DNA of 64,000 nucleotides, taken from Gracilaria domingensis (lineage: Eukaryota > Rhodophyta > Florideophyceae > Gracilariales > Gracilariaceae). The notes beneath the pieces are model-generated. The model saw only the letters and a list, made by a program, of their open reading frames with translations, did no database searches and had not been told where the DNA came from. Below are positions 20,997 through 31,050 of this stretch, in pieces. Made by a program: the position numbers and the translations under genes. Position 1 is the first letter of the stretch, and each line of letters opens with the position of its first letter. The stretch lies in contig VCMS01000220.1 of NCBI GenBank assembly GCA_022539475.1, positions 29,854 to 93,853 on the forward strand, given 5' to 3'.

Positions 20997-21785
20997 TCAA
21001 CCCACTTGGGCCTCGTCCAGCGTAGCCGGTATCGGTCTCCGTGTGCGACGGTGGTACCGCAAAACCTTCGAGCGAGGAAAGTGCTCAATGGGCTCGTGCG
21101 TATCCTCTGAAGAGGCGTAGCCGAACCAACGGACTCGATACAGTAGTTCCCCGTCAGGGGCGTAGCCGTGACTTACCAGACGGTCAACGACATATTCCTC
21201 GTCCAGAAATCTCCGCTCTGTGTGCGGCTTGCTCGAGGAATCCTCTTTCGAGGCGTAGTCGTCGCTTCTCCTGCCGTGGGCATCGTCGTTGGTGATCGGC
21301 TTCCGTCCTGACGGCAGTACATCCTGTACGCCAGGCTTTGGTCTTCGTGACCATGGTGCTTTCCTGACATTCATGCTTCCAGATTCCTGGCTCTTCTCCC
21401 CATGCTGCTGGGCTGTGACCGTGCTTCGGTCTTCTCGAATAGCGAGCTTCCGGCGTTCCGGCACAATCTCCCGTTGCGACGGTGAACCGTCCGCAGAGCG
21501 GTGAGCCAGCGAGTGGTGTTCTGGCACGTGCCGTGGTGGCGGTTCGCCGCGCGCTCCGGTTTGCGACACCTGCGCCTTTGCATGGCTGTCAAGAGCCGAT
21601 TCAAATTCGGAATTTTTTGAACCGTTTTTAGACGGCGCCAGGTCTGTGGCTGGCACGTGCCCGGCTTGCGCACTGTAATCCTCGGTTGGAGGCGGATCTC
21701 CGACGGAGCTCGACACTTGGCGCGACGTGCACGCTTCGTCAGTGCTTGAGTGCTGCCCACTTGCTGTGGCTTGACTGTTCGCCAC
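20997..21785 (-). CDS. Chromodomain-containing extension of pol
   Basis: A 262-residue frame. The first 190 residues are polar, low-complexity linker. A C-terminal chromodomain lies at about 195-247: EEYVVDRLVSHGYAPDGELLYRVRWFGY.....THEPIEHFPRSKVLRYH. The aromatic positions Tyr, Trp and Tyr that line the histone-tail cage are largely present. Chromodomains at the end of Ty3/Gypsy integrases steer insertion toward heterochromatin marks (established for chromoviruses). The frame is continuous with pol upstream except for a single TAG at 21885-21887, and begins with no ATG nearby, so it is best read as the detached C-terminus of the polyprotein. Confidence 0.8.
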   Translation of the reverse strand: MANSQATASGQHSSTDEACTSRQVSSSVGDPPPTEDYSAQAGHVPATDLAPSKNGSKNSEFESALDSHAKAQVSQTGARGEPPPRHVPEHHSLAHRSADGSPSQREIVPERRKLAIREDRSTVTAQQHGEKSQESGSMNVRKAPWSRRPKPGVQDVLPSGRKPITNDDAHGRRSDDYASKEDSSSKPHTERRFLDEEYVVDRLVSHGYAPDGELLYRVRWFGYASSEDTHEPIEHFPRSKVLRYHRRTRRPIPATLDEAQVG

Positions 21786-21884
21786 ACTGGTGGTTGATTC
21801 CGTATTTTTGACGGCTTTGGCACTCGGTGCTGCACCAAAATCTCCCGAAGTCGGATCTGCCGTAACAGCACGGTTTTTTTCGAA

Positions 21885-24800
21885 CTAACTCTTCTTCTCC
21901 GGACTTCCGGCTTTGCGATTCACCATAATGGTGCCTTCCACCTTAGCTTTCGGTGGTAACCGCATGTCCTCCTCTTCCGGTCTTCCGACTTCAATCGTCA
22001 CCGAGGTGGCGCCCTTCTCAGAAGGCCTCCGCGAAACTGTGCGATCCCTCCGGCTCTCCGGCTGCAAATCACGTACCACATCAGTACTGTGTTCCCGTTC
22101 TTGGGCCTGCAAACTTAACTCCGTCCGCGACGGCGGTGGTGAGCGAGAGTGATCTTCCTCCTCTCGAGGCTTCCGCGGTAGCTGCCCGTCGTTCTCTTCT
22201 TTCCGGCTCTCCGGCTGTGTGTCGCGCGCTGACGTGCATTCATCACGACTTGCGTGCGATACAGAGGCCTGCGAAGGCGACTCCGTCGACGACGGCGACA
22301 ACGAAAATGAGCGACCTGCCTCCTCCCCCTCCTCAGTTGGAGCGTCGGGGGTGGCGGCGAGGATCCCTACAGGGGCCATTATCCGCGTGTGCACATGTGC
22401 GGCATTGGAGACCGACGGGTCAGATTCCGGCTTAGCTGGCAAGTGAGCAAGTCCGCGATCCGGATGCGGCAACACAGACCGTTGAGTGCGAGTACCCGCT
22501 GCGCCGGCTGTTTCCGTTTCGACGGCTGTTTCCACAGTGGGTGCGGTAGGGGCCGACGATGACGGTAGCGATTCCTGCGAAACAGGCTTTGGCGCAGGCG
22601 TTATGCGATCTAGCGACAAACGCTCGTGCTCTCCCTTGATATCAAGGACAACCGTTGTGTCGGTAACAGCAATAACCCGGAACGGGCCGTCCGCGATAGG
22701 AGAAAGCTTGTGGCGCTTCTCCTTCTGGGGGTTGTAGTACTCCTTCCGTACGAAGGCGTAGCTACCTTCCCTGATCGGAGGGGCATTCTTACGCACTCTA
22801 GCGTCGAAATTTCGCTTGTATGCGGCCTGTGCCTTAGCGATATTCTGCCCAACTGTAGGGATAATGTTCTTGAGCCAGTCCTTCCAGGCGTCCCTGTGTA
22901 GACGGGGCGACGGGAACTTATCCATAGTTGGCTGTGGCTCGATAGCCACCGAAGGTGGGACGCCTGATATCACAAGCTCGAACGGCGAGATCTGAGTCGT
23001 GCGATGAACCTGGGTATTGTAGGCATATGTCACCGCATCGGTGTACTGATCCCATTTCGACGGATGCTCGGCAACAAACGTCCGCACTGCGTTGAGCATC
23101 GTGCGGTTAAAACGCTCAACCTGCCCATTACTCTGGGGATGATATGTTGTCGTAAACCAGTTTTGCACCCGCAAGATGCGGCATACGTCCTGAAAGAACT
23201 TAGCCGTGAACTGCGCTCCGTTATCCGATAGTAAGTCAATCGGCGGTCCGTAGACAAAAACCCAGTGAGTAACAAAAGCTTGGAGGACCGCACTAGCAGT
23301 AACCTTCTTTAAAGGCACAGTCCGTACCAGCTTAGAAAAGCGGTCGGTGATAACAAGCAAAAACCGGCTTCCCCGGCGGGTGCGAATAAACTCAGCACGT
23401 AGATCGATCGCCACAAACTCCAGTGGAGCCCTAGCAGGGAATAGTACCAACTTCTTGGAATACTTCCGCAGCTTGACGCGGTTCTTCGCGCAGTCAGAAC
23501 ATCCACGAACAGTGGCATACGCGTCGAAAGCCATTGCTGGCCAGTAAAAGTCCTTCCGTAAGGTGTAGTACAACTTCCGGCCACCAGGGTGGGCTGACAA
23601 TTTCGCATGGTGCGACAAATGCAGTACTCGTGACTGAAGTGAGTGCGGAACCACAATCTGTGGCCTGTTTCCGACAGTTCGGATTAGAAATCCTTGGTCG
23701 TTCTCGACGAAAGGCAACTGTGCTCCACCGTTTAGACCGCTACGAATCTCCGTACAAAAACGGTCGGTGTGCTGCTCCCGGATGAGTTCTTCCGGCTTGA
23801 TCGGTACGAAAGAGCCCGGTTCGGGTTGCGTGTCTGACACGGCTAAAACAGCATCGTAGATGTCCCATCCTTCCGATTCTTCATCTGCATCGCTCGAGCC
23901 GTCTTCCGCGAGGAAGCACGGTATCTCCAGATCATCGACTGGCGCAGCTTCAGCCGCTGTTTCCAAGCGGGACAGTGCATCAGCCTGAGTGTTCAGGAGT
24001 CCTTTCTCGTAACAGATTTCGAAGTCGAATTCCGACAAGCGAAGTCTCCACCGCATCAAGCGGCCAGATGGCTCTGCAACAGAGAGTAGCCAGCGCAAGG
24101 CCGAATGATCGGTATGAACAATGAAGTGAGTTCCCATAAGATAGGGCCGCAGTGTCTGCAGTGCCCAGACAACTTCCAAGCACTCCTTCTCGGATACCGA
24201 GTAATTCCTCTCGTGAACGTTGAGGCTTCGTGACCAATAACCAATTGGCACTCGTTCGCCATCTTCGGTGGTCTGGAACAGAGCGCAGCCAACTTGGTAA
24301 TCACTAGCATCCGTGTCGATGGCATACGGCAAACCAGCCCTAGGTAGGGATAGAACCGGTGGCGATGTCACCGCGTTGATCAGAGACGAAAAAGCCGCCG
24401 CCTTACGGTCGTCGAATGCTTCCAGTTGTACTGGCTGTCCCTTGCGAAGAAGCTCGTTCAGAGGTGATGCAATATCCGCAAAGTTCGGAATGAAGCGGCG
24501 ATAAACGTTGCACAAGCCGAGAAAAGATCGGAGTTCAGTCTGCGTCCGTGGATGCCTAGCCTCTTTGAGGGATTTCACCCGAACTTCGTCGATCGATAGC
24601 CGTCCAGGACGGATGACGTGGCCGAGATACCTGACGGTTTCGGTAAAGAACTCACACTTTTTGAGCTTGAGCGTAATGCCTGCATCGCGTAGGACTCGCA
24701 TCACCTCCCGTACGTGGGTCAAGTGCTCATCCAGGTTGCTGGAGTAGACAATGATGTCATCCAGGTATACCAGGCAAGTATTCCAGTTGAAGCGGGCTAG

Positions 24801-25634
24801 CAAAGTATCCACAGCTCGTTGGAAAGTGGCTGGCGCGTTCGTTAACCCAAAGGGCATCCGAATAAATCGGTACAATCCTTCATGACAAACGAAGGCTGTC
24901 TTGTCACGATCCTCAGCCCTCACGGGAACTTGCCAATAGCCCCAATTCGCATCTAGGGTTGTGGACACTTTCGCGTCGCCCAATGAATCGATGCATTCAT
25001 CCATTCGTAGGATAGGATACACATCCTTGACCGTAGCCGCGTTCAACTTGCGGTAGTCGATGCAAAATCGCCAAGACCCATCAGCTTCGGGCGCGAGCAC
25101 CACCGGCGATGCCCATGGTGACTGAGCCGGCTCAATAACTCCAGCGCGGAGCATTTTCTCAACTTGAGCTTTCTCCTCTTCCCGAGCTGTCGGTCCTGCC
25201 CTGTAAGGGTGCTGGGAGATGGGCCATGTATTCGGTAGCAAATCAATCCGATGTTCAATAATACCAATCTTCCCGAGGGAACCATCCCACATGGGCGTGA
25301 ACTCTTTGAGCATATGCCGCAGTTTACCGCGCTGAGTCTCTGGGACGTGAGCAAGGTCCAGAGACTCAAGCTCCTCTAGGGCTGTCTTCTTATCCACATC
25401 TTGTGATTCTCGCTCCTTATCCGATGAAGTCGGCTTTGCAATTGAACTTCCCGGTACGCCGGTCTGTTCCGAATATTTTCGGTGGCTCTCCGCCTCCTCA
25501 GCTTCGAGGATTCCGAGAACCTCAGCAGTAGACACCTGAGTAGGCACTATAGCCGCAGGGTGCGGAAGTAATGAACCAATAACTTGGCTTCGCACCAACC
25601 GTTGGTGATAACGGCTGAAGTTGGCTACCAGCAC
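21885..25634 (-). CDS. pol: Ty3/Gypsy Pol polyprotein (RT, RNase H, integrase)
   Basis: A 1249-residue frame. RT spans about 120-330, with RFCIDYRKLN, FIRMPFGLTNAPATFQ and the catalytic YLDD box (LVYLDDIIVY). RNase H spans about 430-550, with YAIDTDASDYQVG, the Glu of SEKECLEVVWAL and the Asp of VHTDHSALRW. Integrase spans about 650-900: an HHCC zinc region (HLSHHAKLSAHPGGRK...CSDC), catalytic Asp in FVAIDLR, Asp in LLSDNGAQF and Glu in NGQVERFNRT. A GPY/F-like module follows (KLSPIADGPFRVIAV), then a long Ser/Glu-rich tail to the TAG. All catalytic residues are present. It starts with a non-ATG codon because coding continues upstream (VFVEPDKPY) in shifted frames; this copy lost the protease-pol junction. 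Confidence 0.95.
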   Translation of the reverse strand: MLVANFSRYHQRLVRSQVIGSLLPHPAAIVPTQVSTAEVLGILEAEEAESHRKYSEQTGVPGSSIAKPTSSDKERESQDVDKKTALEELESLDLAHVPETQRGKLRHMLKEFTPMWDGSLGKIGIIEHRIDLLPNTWPISQHPYRAGPTAREEEKAQVEKMLRAGVIEPAQSPWASPVVLAPEADGSWRFCIDYRKLNAATVKDVYPILRMDECIDSLGDAKVSTTLDANWGYWQVPVRAEDRDKTAFVCHEGLYRFIRMPFGLTNAPATFQRAVDTLLARFNWNTCLVYLDDIIVYSSNLDEHLTHVREVMRVLRDAGITLKLKKCEFFTETVRYLGHVIRPGRLSIDEVRVKSLKEARHPRTQTELRSFLGLCNVYRRFIPNFADIASPLNELLRKGQPVQLEAFDDRKAAAFSSLINAVTSPPVLSLPRAGLPYAIDTDASDYQVGCALFQTTEDGERVPIGYWSRSLNVHERNYSVSEKECLEVVWALQTLRPYLMGTHFIVHTDHSALRWLLSVAEPSGRLMRWRLRLSEFDFEICYEKGLLNTQADALSRLETAAEAAPVDDLEIPCFLAEDGSSDADEESEGWDIYDAVLAVSDTQPEPGSFVPIKPEELIREQHTDRFCTEIRSGLNGGAQLPFVENDQGFLIRTVGNRPQIVVPHSLQSRVLHLSHHAKLSAHPGGRKLYYTLRKDFYWPAMAFDAYATVRGCSDCAKNRVKLRKYSKKLVLFPARAPLEFVAIDLRAEFIRTRRGSRFLLVITDRFSKLVRTVPLKKVTASAVLQAFVTHWVFVYGPPIDLLSDNGAQFTAKFFQDVCRILRVQNWFTTTYHPQSNGQVERFNRTMLNAVRTFVAEHPSKWDQYTDAVTYAYNTQVHRTTQISPFELVISGVPPSVAIEPQPTMDKFPSPRLHRDAWKDWLKNIIPTVGQNIAKAQAAYKRNFDARVRKNAPPIREGSYAFVRKEYYNPQKEKRHKLSPIADGPFRVIAVTDTTVVLDIKGEHERLSLDRITPAPKPVSQESLPSSSAPTAPTVETAVETETAGAAGTRTQRSVLPHPDRGLAHLPAKPESDPSVSNAAHVHTRIMAPVGILAATPDAPTEEGEEAGRSFSLSPSSTESPSQASVSHASRDECTSARDTQPESRKEENDGQLPRKPREEEDHSRSPPPSRTELSLQAQEREHSTDVVRDLQPESRRDRTVSRRPSEKGATSVTIEVGRPEEEDMRLPPKAKVEGTIMVNRKAGSPEKKS

Positions 25635-25746
25635 CTGTAAGGCTTGTCGGGTTCAACGAAAACGATCCCATTAGCAAGGGCAAGCTGATGCTTCTCCTGC
25701 AAGGCAGGCAGCGGTTGTAACGTTTGTAGGCCACACTGTGGAGACG

Positions 25747-26475
25747 TCACAGTGACCCAGGCCTGCGATTCCGCGGGATGCAAATAGACCGAGCTACTCG
25801 GAGCTTCGTCGACTTCCGTTCATCGGCGGTGGGCTCTTGCGCAGCAGGCAATGGTACTTGCTTCTTCAAAGCCCTTCTAAGGGGACGCCGAACGATCGGT
25901 ACGCTCGTGCCGTCTTCCATTTCGACGGTTCTTGCCCGCGGTCGAATTGATTGGACGAAGAGGTCGCAGAAGTCACATCCCAAGATAACGGGGGCTGCGA
26001 GCTGCTTGCAAACCAAGAAATCGAGCTTCACCACGTAGCGGCAGAGCCTGACGAGCAGGTCGATAACTCCCACTGTCGAAAGTGGCCGATTGTTCGCATC
26101 CGCAATGTCAACAAGCGGCGCAGCGCGAATACGAGACCGCAGATGCAGCGGGATGAGCGACTGAACCAAAAAGTTTGGCCCAGCGCCTGTATCCAGGACA
26201 GACAACTGCCGAACCATATACTGGTCGGAAACACCTAGGTCGGCGTAAACTTTGTAGTTACGTTTCGCGATGACCAGGACTCTATCCGGGGACCGGCTAT
26301 TCTTAGACCGTATCCACGGGCGACGCAAGACACTAAGGTGCTCAGAGTCCACGTCTGTAGTGGCCAGTTTCCTCGAAAGAATTGTGACCGGGGAGCGAGG
26401 CTTCTCAGCCTCAGGCACACGAAACCCCGTCGCGGGGGGCGCCTCTCCATTGCTGGAGGCTCCCTTGCTCAGTTT
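25747..26475 (-). CDS. Retroviral-type aspartic protease
   Basis: Entered from gag by a -1 frame change at 26472-26478. The catalytic loop is VLDTGAGPNFL (the Asp-Thr-Gly-Ala active site), followed by VIDLLVRL and a C-terminal ILGCDFCDLF motif (the usual ILG.DF). This is the standard pepsin-like retroelement protease that would cut Gag-Pol. The frame runs to a TGA at 25747 and pol resumes in other frames 110 bp later, so at least one indel has broken the polyprotein here. Confidence 0.8.
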   Translation of the reverse strand, partial: KLSKGASSNGEAPPATGFRVPEAEKPRSPVTILSRKLATTDVDSEHLSVLRRPWIRSKNSRSPDRVLVIAKRNYKVYADLGVSDQYMVRQLSVLDTGAGPNFLVQSLIPLHLRSRIRAAPLVDIADANNRPLSTVGVIDLLVRLCRYVVKLDFLVCKQLAAPVILGCDFCDLFVQSIRPRARTVEMEDGTSVPIVRRPLRRALKKQVPLPAAQEPTADERKSTKLRVARSICIPRNRRPGSL

Positions 26476-28508
26476 TTCTGAGCGTCGCCGCCAATCTGCG
26501 GAGGTTGCGATTCCGCAGGGGCGGCTACAGTTCCACCATTCGATGGCACCGTTTCCTGGTTTCCAGGCTGAGTCTCCGCCTTCGCACGAAGGTACGATTT
26601 GTCGCGAACACGTTCCCGATCGGCGGGCGTCAACGACTCGTACTGAGGCACTATCTTCGCCATATTCCGTATGGGCATTAAGCAATTCGGAGCGATGTGC
26701 CCTGGCCTGTAACAGGTATGACAAATAAGGTGACGGAGAAGATTCGCGTTGGGCGGCCGGCGCTCCTGTCGAGGAGGATACGGGTCCCTCCATCCAGGGC
26801 GTTTGCTTCGATATCCGCCTGAGTGCGGCACGGACAATGCCCGGACTTGACGTCCGGCGTACAGAGCGGGGTCCACCTATACTGTAGACTGCTCCGTCGT
26901 CGACGCCAATTCCGAACTCGGCATTGAACCATCGTCCTGTAACAGGTGTAGATTATCATAACCCCCTTGAACAGAACCTCGCGAGTGAGGTAGTGAAGAG
27001 TCTCGGCCTTCTACATGAAGGAGTCGGCCCGTGCGCGTCTTGATGCCAGCGCGTGCTCGAGCTGCATCTCCCTCAGCTTGGGCAAATTGAACGAGTTCCA
27101 GATAGGTAATCCGGCGTTTGTTCTCCCGATAATGGGCTACCAAAGTCCGAATTGATCGGTCCAGTCCATCAACAAACATCGTACACCGCCCAGCTGCGGA
27201 GAACACGTTGCCACATCTGTGGAACGCCTTATTGAGGCGGGTCGAATAAACGGTTTCCGACTCTTCGGCTCCTTGCTTCGTGTCTCGCAGCGCGAGTATA
27301 GCACCTTTTATCGCATTGCCTGTCGCGTAAGAGCGCAGGAGGTATTGTATCGCTTCCGGCCAGCACGTAACTCCTCCTTCGGAGGCGCGAGACGACCCAC
27401 GAACCGAATTGAATTGATCTTCGGCTACACCCGTCAAAAAGTACGGCAGCGCGATGTAGACCTGCGCCTCACTCATCCGAAGTACATCGGCTTCTGCTAC
27501 GAAGCGGCTAAGAAAATCCAAGACAAGAATTGGATCTTCCCCAGAGAACTTGTGGGGCTTTAGCGTGAGCTCCATTTGTCGGAGATGATTTCGCACTTTG
27601 CCAGTCCCACGTGGGGTCCTCTGTGGCGTCGTGTCATCAAGCCGATATTATCGGTACGATAGCAGCTTCCGATACAGTAAGTTCGTCGGCTTCAATTCCT
27701 TCAATCCGAGGTGTCTCCGTCCTTTCGTACGGCCTCGTACAACACCAGAGGTGGCTTCAGTAGCCCGCGAGCGGGATGCACGATAGCGAGAGCGCTCTTC
27801 GGCGCTGTCCGAAGAGTCGGTAGACGATCCCTTTTTAGGGGCCTCCTCATCAGAAGAGGATGAAGAGGACGAGTCACACTCGACCTTGACCTTCATCTTT
27901 GCCGGGCGATCCCGGGAACGGCGCGAGTGCTGAGAACGCTCAGAAACTGGGGCTTCCGGCGCAGCAGCATCAGATATGATGATTTGCTCGACCGTCTCCA
28001 GACGGGTAGCCAGGCGGTCCAGGCGTGCAGAAGCCTGCTCGTGCAGGGCAGCCGACACCTGTCGGTGTTCCATAATCTGGTTGATATCAGACCGTAAAAC
28101 ACGGACGTCGCTCGAAACATCCCGGACAGCGGCTTCATCGAGCCGTTGCCGGAGTTTCGTAATATTCCGGACGAGGCCCACTTGGGAGTTCTGCAGGATG
28201 CGAACCTGAGCCTCTAATTCACGGAGGGTATACTCGTCGGACCGCGACGACATAACGTCAACCGCTGAGGCGGCATCAGCCGCAGGTGCGGTCTCAGTTG
28301 GCCCACGAGTGGGTGCGGTCCCGTTATCAGAACGGCGGCCCCGGGAAGCCGGTTTCGGGTCGCCATTGCCTGGGACCTCCAGTTCGTCCTTCGGCAACGG
28401 AGGCAAACTTGCCGGCAAGCCGGACGAACCGGGCACAGAAGCGGCACGTGACGCGCTACTCCTGCGACGGGACGACATCGTCCACCGACACAGTCGGCCA
28501 ATTGGCAA
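26469..28508 (-). pseudogene. gag: Gag of the chromovirus, two in-frame stops
   Basis: One frame of about 680 codons. The N-terminal 290 codons are Ser/Arg-rich with a predicted coiled coil (LRELEAQVRILQNSQVGLVRNITKLRQRLDE) and an acidic Ser run. The central 240 codons are the Gag core (LKPHKFSGEDPILVLDFLSRF...EAIQYLLRSYATGNA). The C-terminal 135 codons carry a CCHC zinc knuckle, CHTCYRPGHIAPNC. Stops TAA at 27648-27650 and TAG at 26877-26879 interrupt it without a frame change, so both are point lesions. The frame closes with TGA at 26469-26471, immediately after an AAAAAC run that leads into protease in the -1 frame. Confidence 0.85.
26472..26478 (-). other. Candidate -1 ribosomal frameshift site, gag to protease
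   Basis: GAAAAAC precedes the gag TGA by zero codons (CAG AAA AAC TGA). Slipping back one base enters the protease frame directly (GAA AAA CTG AGC). The sequence is close to the X XXY YYZ heptamer but with G at the first position. Confidence 0.5.
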
Positions 28509-28621
28509 TCAAAACAACTTCCGAAAACGGACAATGAGAGAACCGTAAAAACGGATATTCCCAACTATCTGGGCTCCAAACAAACGAACCAGCTCCAACG
28601 ATTGTTGGCCAATAAAGCCAA

Positions 28622-28639
28622 TTCTAGGTCTGGAGACCA
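28622..28639 (-). other. Candidate primer-binding site
   Basis: On the element strand TGGTCTCCAGACCTAGAA starts 8 nt after the 5' LTR end. The leading TGG pairs with a tRNA 3' CCA. The cognate tRNA was not identified. Confidence 0.4.
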
Positions 28640-28647
28640 GTTTGCGG

Positions 28648-29497
28648 TGCAAACCTTCGACGGGAAAACAACAAGCCGCGTCGCGGACGGGCACCTCAGA
28701 GTGTTCAGGCCCTGCTCCCTGTGAAGGGCAGTCGAGCGGCAGAACCCTTCGATAGGGCCAACACGAGCCGGGTGTAAATCCGGGTGGCCCCGATCTGGGC
28801 GTGCAGTCGGAGGTAGAAGGGGTAGAATCGGCGTAGGTATCCGGATGGTTACGGTGAGCCACAGCGAGTGGGGGTATCCAGCCCAACGGTATGGGGCGAC
28901 AAAAGATCAACAAACGAGCCGCACTGCGGAGCACTGACTCGCGATAAGCGGGAAAACTCCCGAGACAAATGGGACAAACCTACAATGTAGGGCAGAGTAG
29001 CGAAAGCCGTAAGACGGAAATGAAAACAATAAAATAGATAAGAAAAGTGCCGTGACGACGGATTAGTACTCCTCAGGGACGGAGGTTGGTTGATCAGCCC
29101 GGAATGGCGGCGGTATTCCCCAGGATGGGGCTTGTGGCCATGCGCAAGCGGCAAGAAGATCAGAGCCAAAGGCCTCGTTGAGGTTTACTTCCCTTACAGT
29201 GGCGGCAAGTGCCGCCACTTATATACGGCACTTGAAAATATCCATTAGAATATCTAACTATCCGGCGATGCCGGCCAATACACTACAGGTGTGCACCCGT
29301 GGCAAGTTTGCCACGGCGCACCCGCTATCGGGCCAACTTGGCACACGTGTGGAGAAATACTACTCTTCCTAGGCATACCCCAAAATAGGGCCACTATCAC
29401 AGTAGCCTCTCATAACCAGTTGTAGAAGCCGGTAACGGATCAAAAAACTATGAAAAGCACCTCGGTGCATCCCCACAAAAGAGCGTTTTGCTCTACA
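28648..29497 (-). repeat. 5' LTR of chromovirus
   Basis: 850 bp with the same TG...CA termini as the LTR at 17781-18632 and roughly twenty substitutions by eye. Confidence 0.9.
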
Positions 29498-29530
29498 CTC
29501 TGGGCGATGAATTGCGATGCCGGGGGAGGA

Positions 29531-30090
29531 ATGTTAGAGTTCGTCTCATGCTACGGTGAATTAGAGGGACCGTGATATAGACTGCAAAGGATATAAAAGA
29601 GTAGGTTTGCAGAAGCATGCTCTGTCGAGGTGTCGGGGAGATGCGGGACGGAGAAGATTTTATTGCGCGATTTGACTGATCTCAATTGCGTTTCGGACTC
29701 TTGTTCGCGCTTCTGCCGTCCTCGCTGTTTTCGGGATTCCTCGGAGTTCGCTTCTGGCGTTTCTTCACGCGGAATTCTTGAATAGACTTGATGCTGCTGA
29801 ATCTCCTCTTTTTCAGAGAGATGTGTTTGGTTATGTGCACGTCTAGTTCCTGTTATCTGATGGTTCTTCGAGACTTCTAGTATGTGTTCGACTTCCTCTC
29901 ATGCGTCTTTGTAGTCATGATGAACCCCGGTCGAAATAGACTCTTGGACATGGAGAATGGCGTACAGCTTCCGGAGTGCGACTTCTAGCAGTTTATTATT
30001 CGAGACTTTGTCTGGAGTTGGCGTGGGCTTTTGCAGTTAACATTTTTGTTGTTTTCTTTTCTGCATCAGTGCAAATCGCCATTCTTGGCT
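29531..30090 (+). repeat. Probable LTR of a second Gypsy element
   Basis: It starts TGTTAGAG directly after a purine tract (CCGGGGGAGGAA). A GGATATAAAAGAG core-promoter box lies at about 29588. A TGGTAGCC motif near 30088, ahead of a gag-like region, could be a primer-binding site. I found no second copy, so the ends are approximate. A purine tract before it would suit a 3' LTR, while the gag after it suits a 5' LTR. Confidence 0.4.
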
Positions 30091-30154
30091 GGTAGCCTCT
30101 GGCATTTCTGCTTTCTGTGGGGTTTGTCACCACCCTCGTCATTATACTACAAAA

Positions 30155-31050
30155 ATGACGTCCACATGCTACTTCCAGCAAGGCCCTGTGCCGCGTGAAA
30201 CTATCATGTCATTCAACAGGTCTTCCACGGATATCAGAAAGCCCCCGTTCTATTTTGAGCATGTTACTACATATGGCATGGATGCCGCTTACAGAGCTCC
30301 GAAGCTTCTTGGTTACCTGGAAGGAGAAGCTTTCAACTTCTATTACGGCACCTAAGCCATGAATGGGTCTCTGACGAGTGAGACCCATGATTAAGAGGAA
30401 ATGAAGCAAACCCTCATCAACCCCTTCAAGGCTGCTGAGGAACCGGAAGAGCAGATCCGATGTGCTGTCACTGCTCTTCTGGATTACGGGGACATTCTCG
30501 AGTCCCTGAAGAAGATGGACGTCTGGTTTGATTTAGAGTTCAATGAGAAAGCTAAGTTTATCCTTCTCGTCAATGCTGCTATGGAGTATGCGAATTTGCC
30601 CCGTTTGTGATCTTTCACGTGGCTAATAGTTATGAAGCCCTCAAGCGTATCGTCAAGTCCCTCATTGCTGGAAAGAATGCCCTAGATTCCTATGGAGCAT
30701 TTAGTGCGCTTCCGCCGCTCAGGCAAGTATTGCAGGGGCCGGGGAAGCGAAAAAATGCACGCCTGAGTGCAGTGCCACTAGAAGAAAAGTTTGAGCGACT
30801 GACTGAACCGATGGCGGAACGTAACTTCCTTGTTAAGAACAACGAGAATCGTGGAACTCGAAGGGACAAGGATCAGACGTGTTTGTACTGCTAGCAACCT
30901 GGTCACTTCGCAAATCGTTTTGAGTTGAACACACACCGCAACACCAGTTGCGGTCGTTGTGGAAGGATGGGACATTCCGCCACGAATTGTTGTTCCAACC
31001 CTAAGGCCGACGCAGAGCGCAATGTGTCATTTGAAGGTTTAAAATGAGAA
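30155..31050 (+). pseudogene. Gag relic of second Gypsy element
   Basis: Plus-strand frames broken by stops at 30354, 30608 and 30892 read through a gag core (RKPPFYFEHVTTYGMDAAYRA..LLGYLEGEAFNFYY, MKQTLINPFKAAEEPEEQI). They continue into two zinc knuckles, CLYC..PGHFANRF and CGRCGRMGHSATNC. This is the normal Gag order. The copy is dead. It leads into the protease and RT relics downstream on the same strand. Confidence 0.7.

Larger units (their letters stand above)
17781..29497 (-). mobile_element. Ty3/Gypsy chromovirus with antisense accessory gene
   Basis: An 11.7-kb LTR retrotransposon read on the minus strand. Order: 5' LTR (28648-29497), primer-binding candidate, gag, protease, pol (RT-RNase H-integrase), chromodomain extension, then an opposite-strand gene, purine tract and 3' LTR (17781-18632). 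The LTRs start TGTAGAGC and end TTTGCA on the element strand and differ at roughly twenty positions by eye, so insertion is not ancient. Gag has two in-frame stops, the protease-pol junction has frameshifts, and one stop splits pol from the chromodomain, so this copy is defective. I see no target-site duplication (GTGG left, CTCT right), which hints at recombination between elements. Confidence 0.9.

Noticed and set aside
17781-29497. 4-6 bp target-site duplication flanking the chromovirus
   Set aside because: Left flank GTGG and right flank CTCT do not match; no duplication can be claimed.
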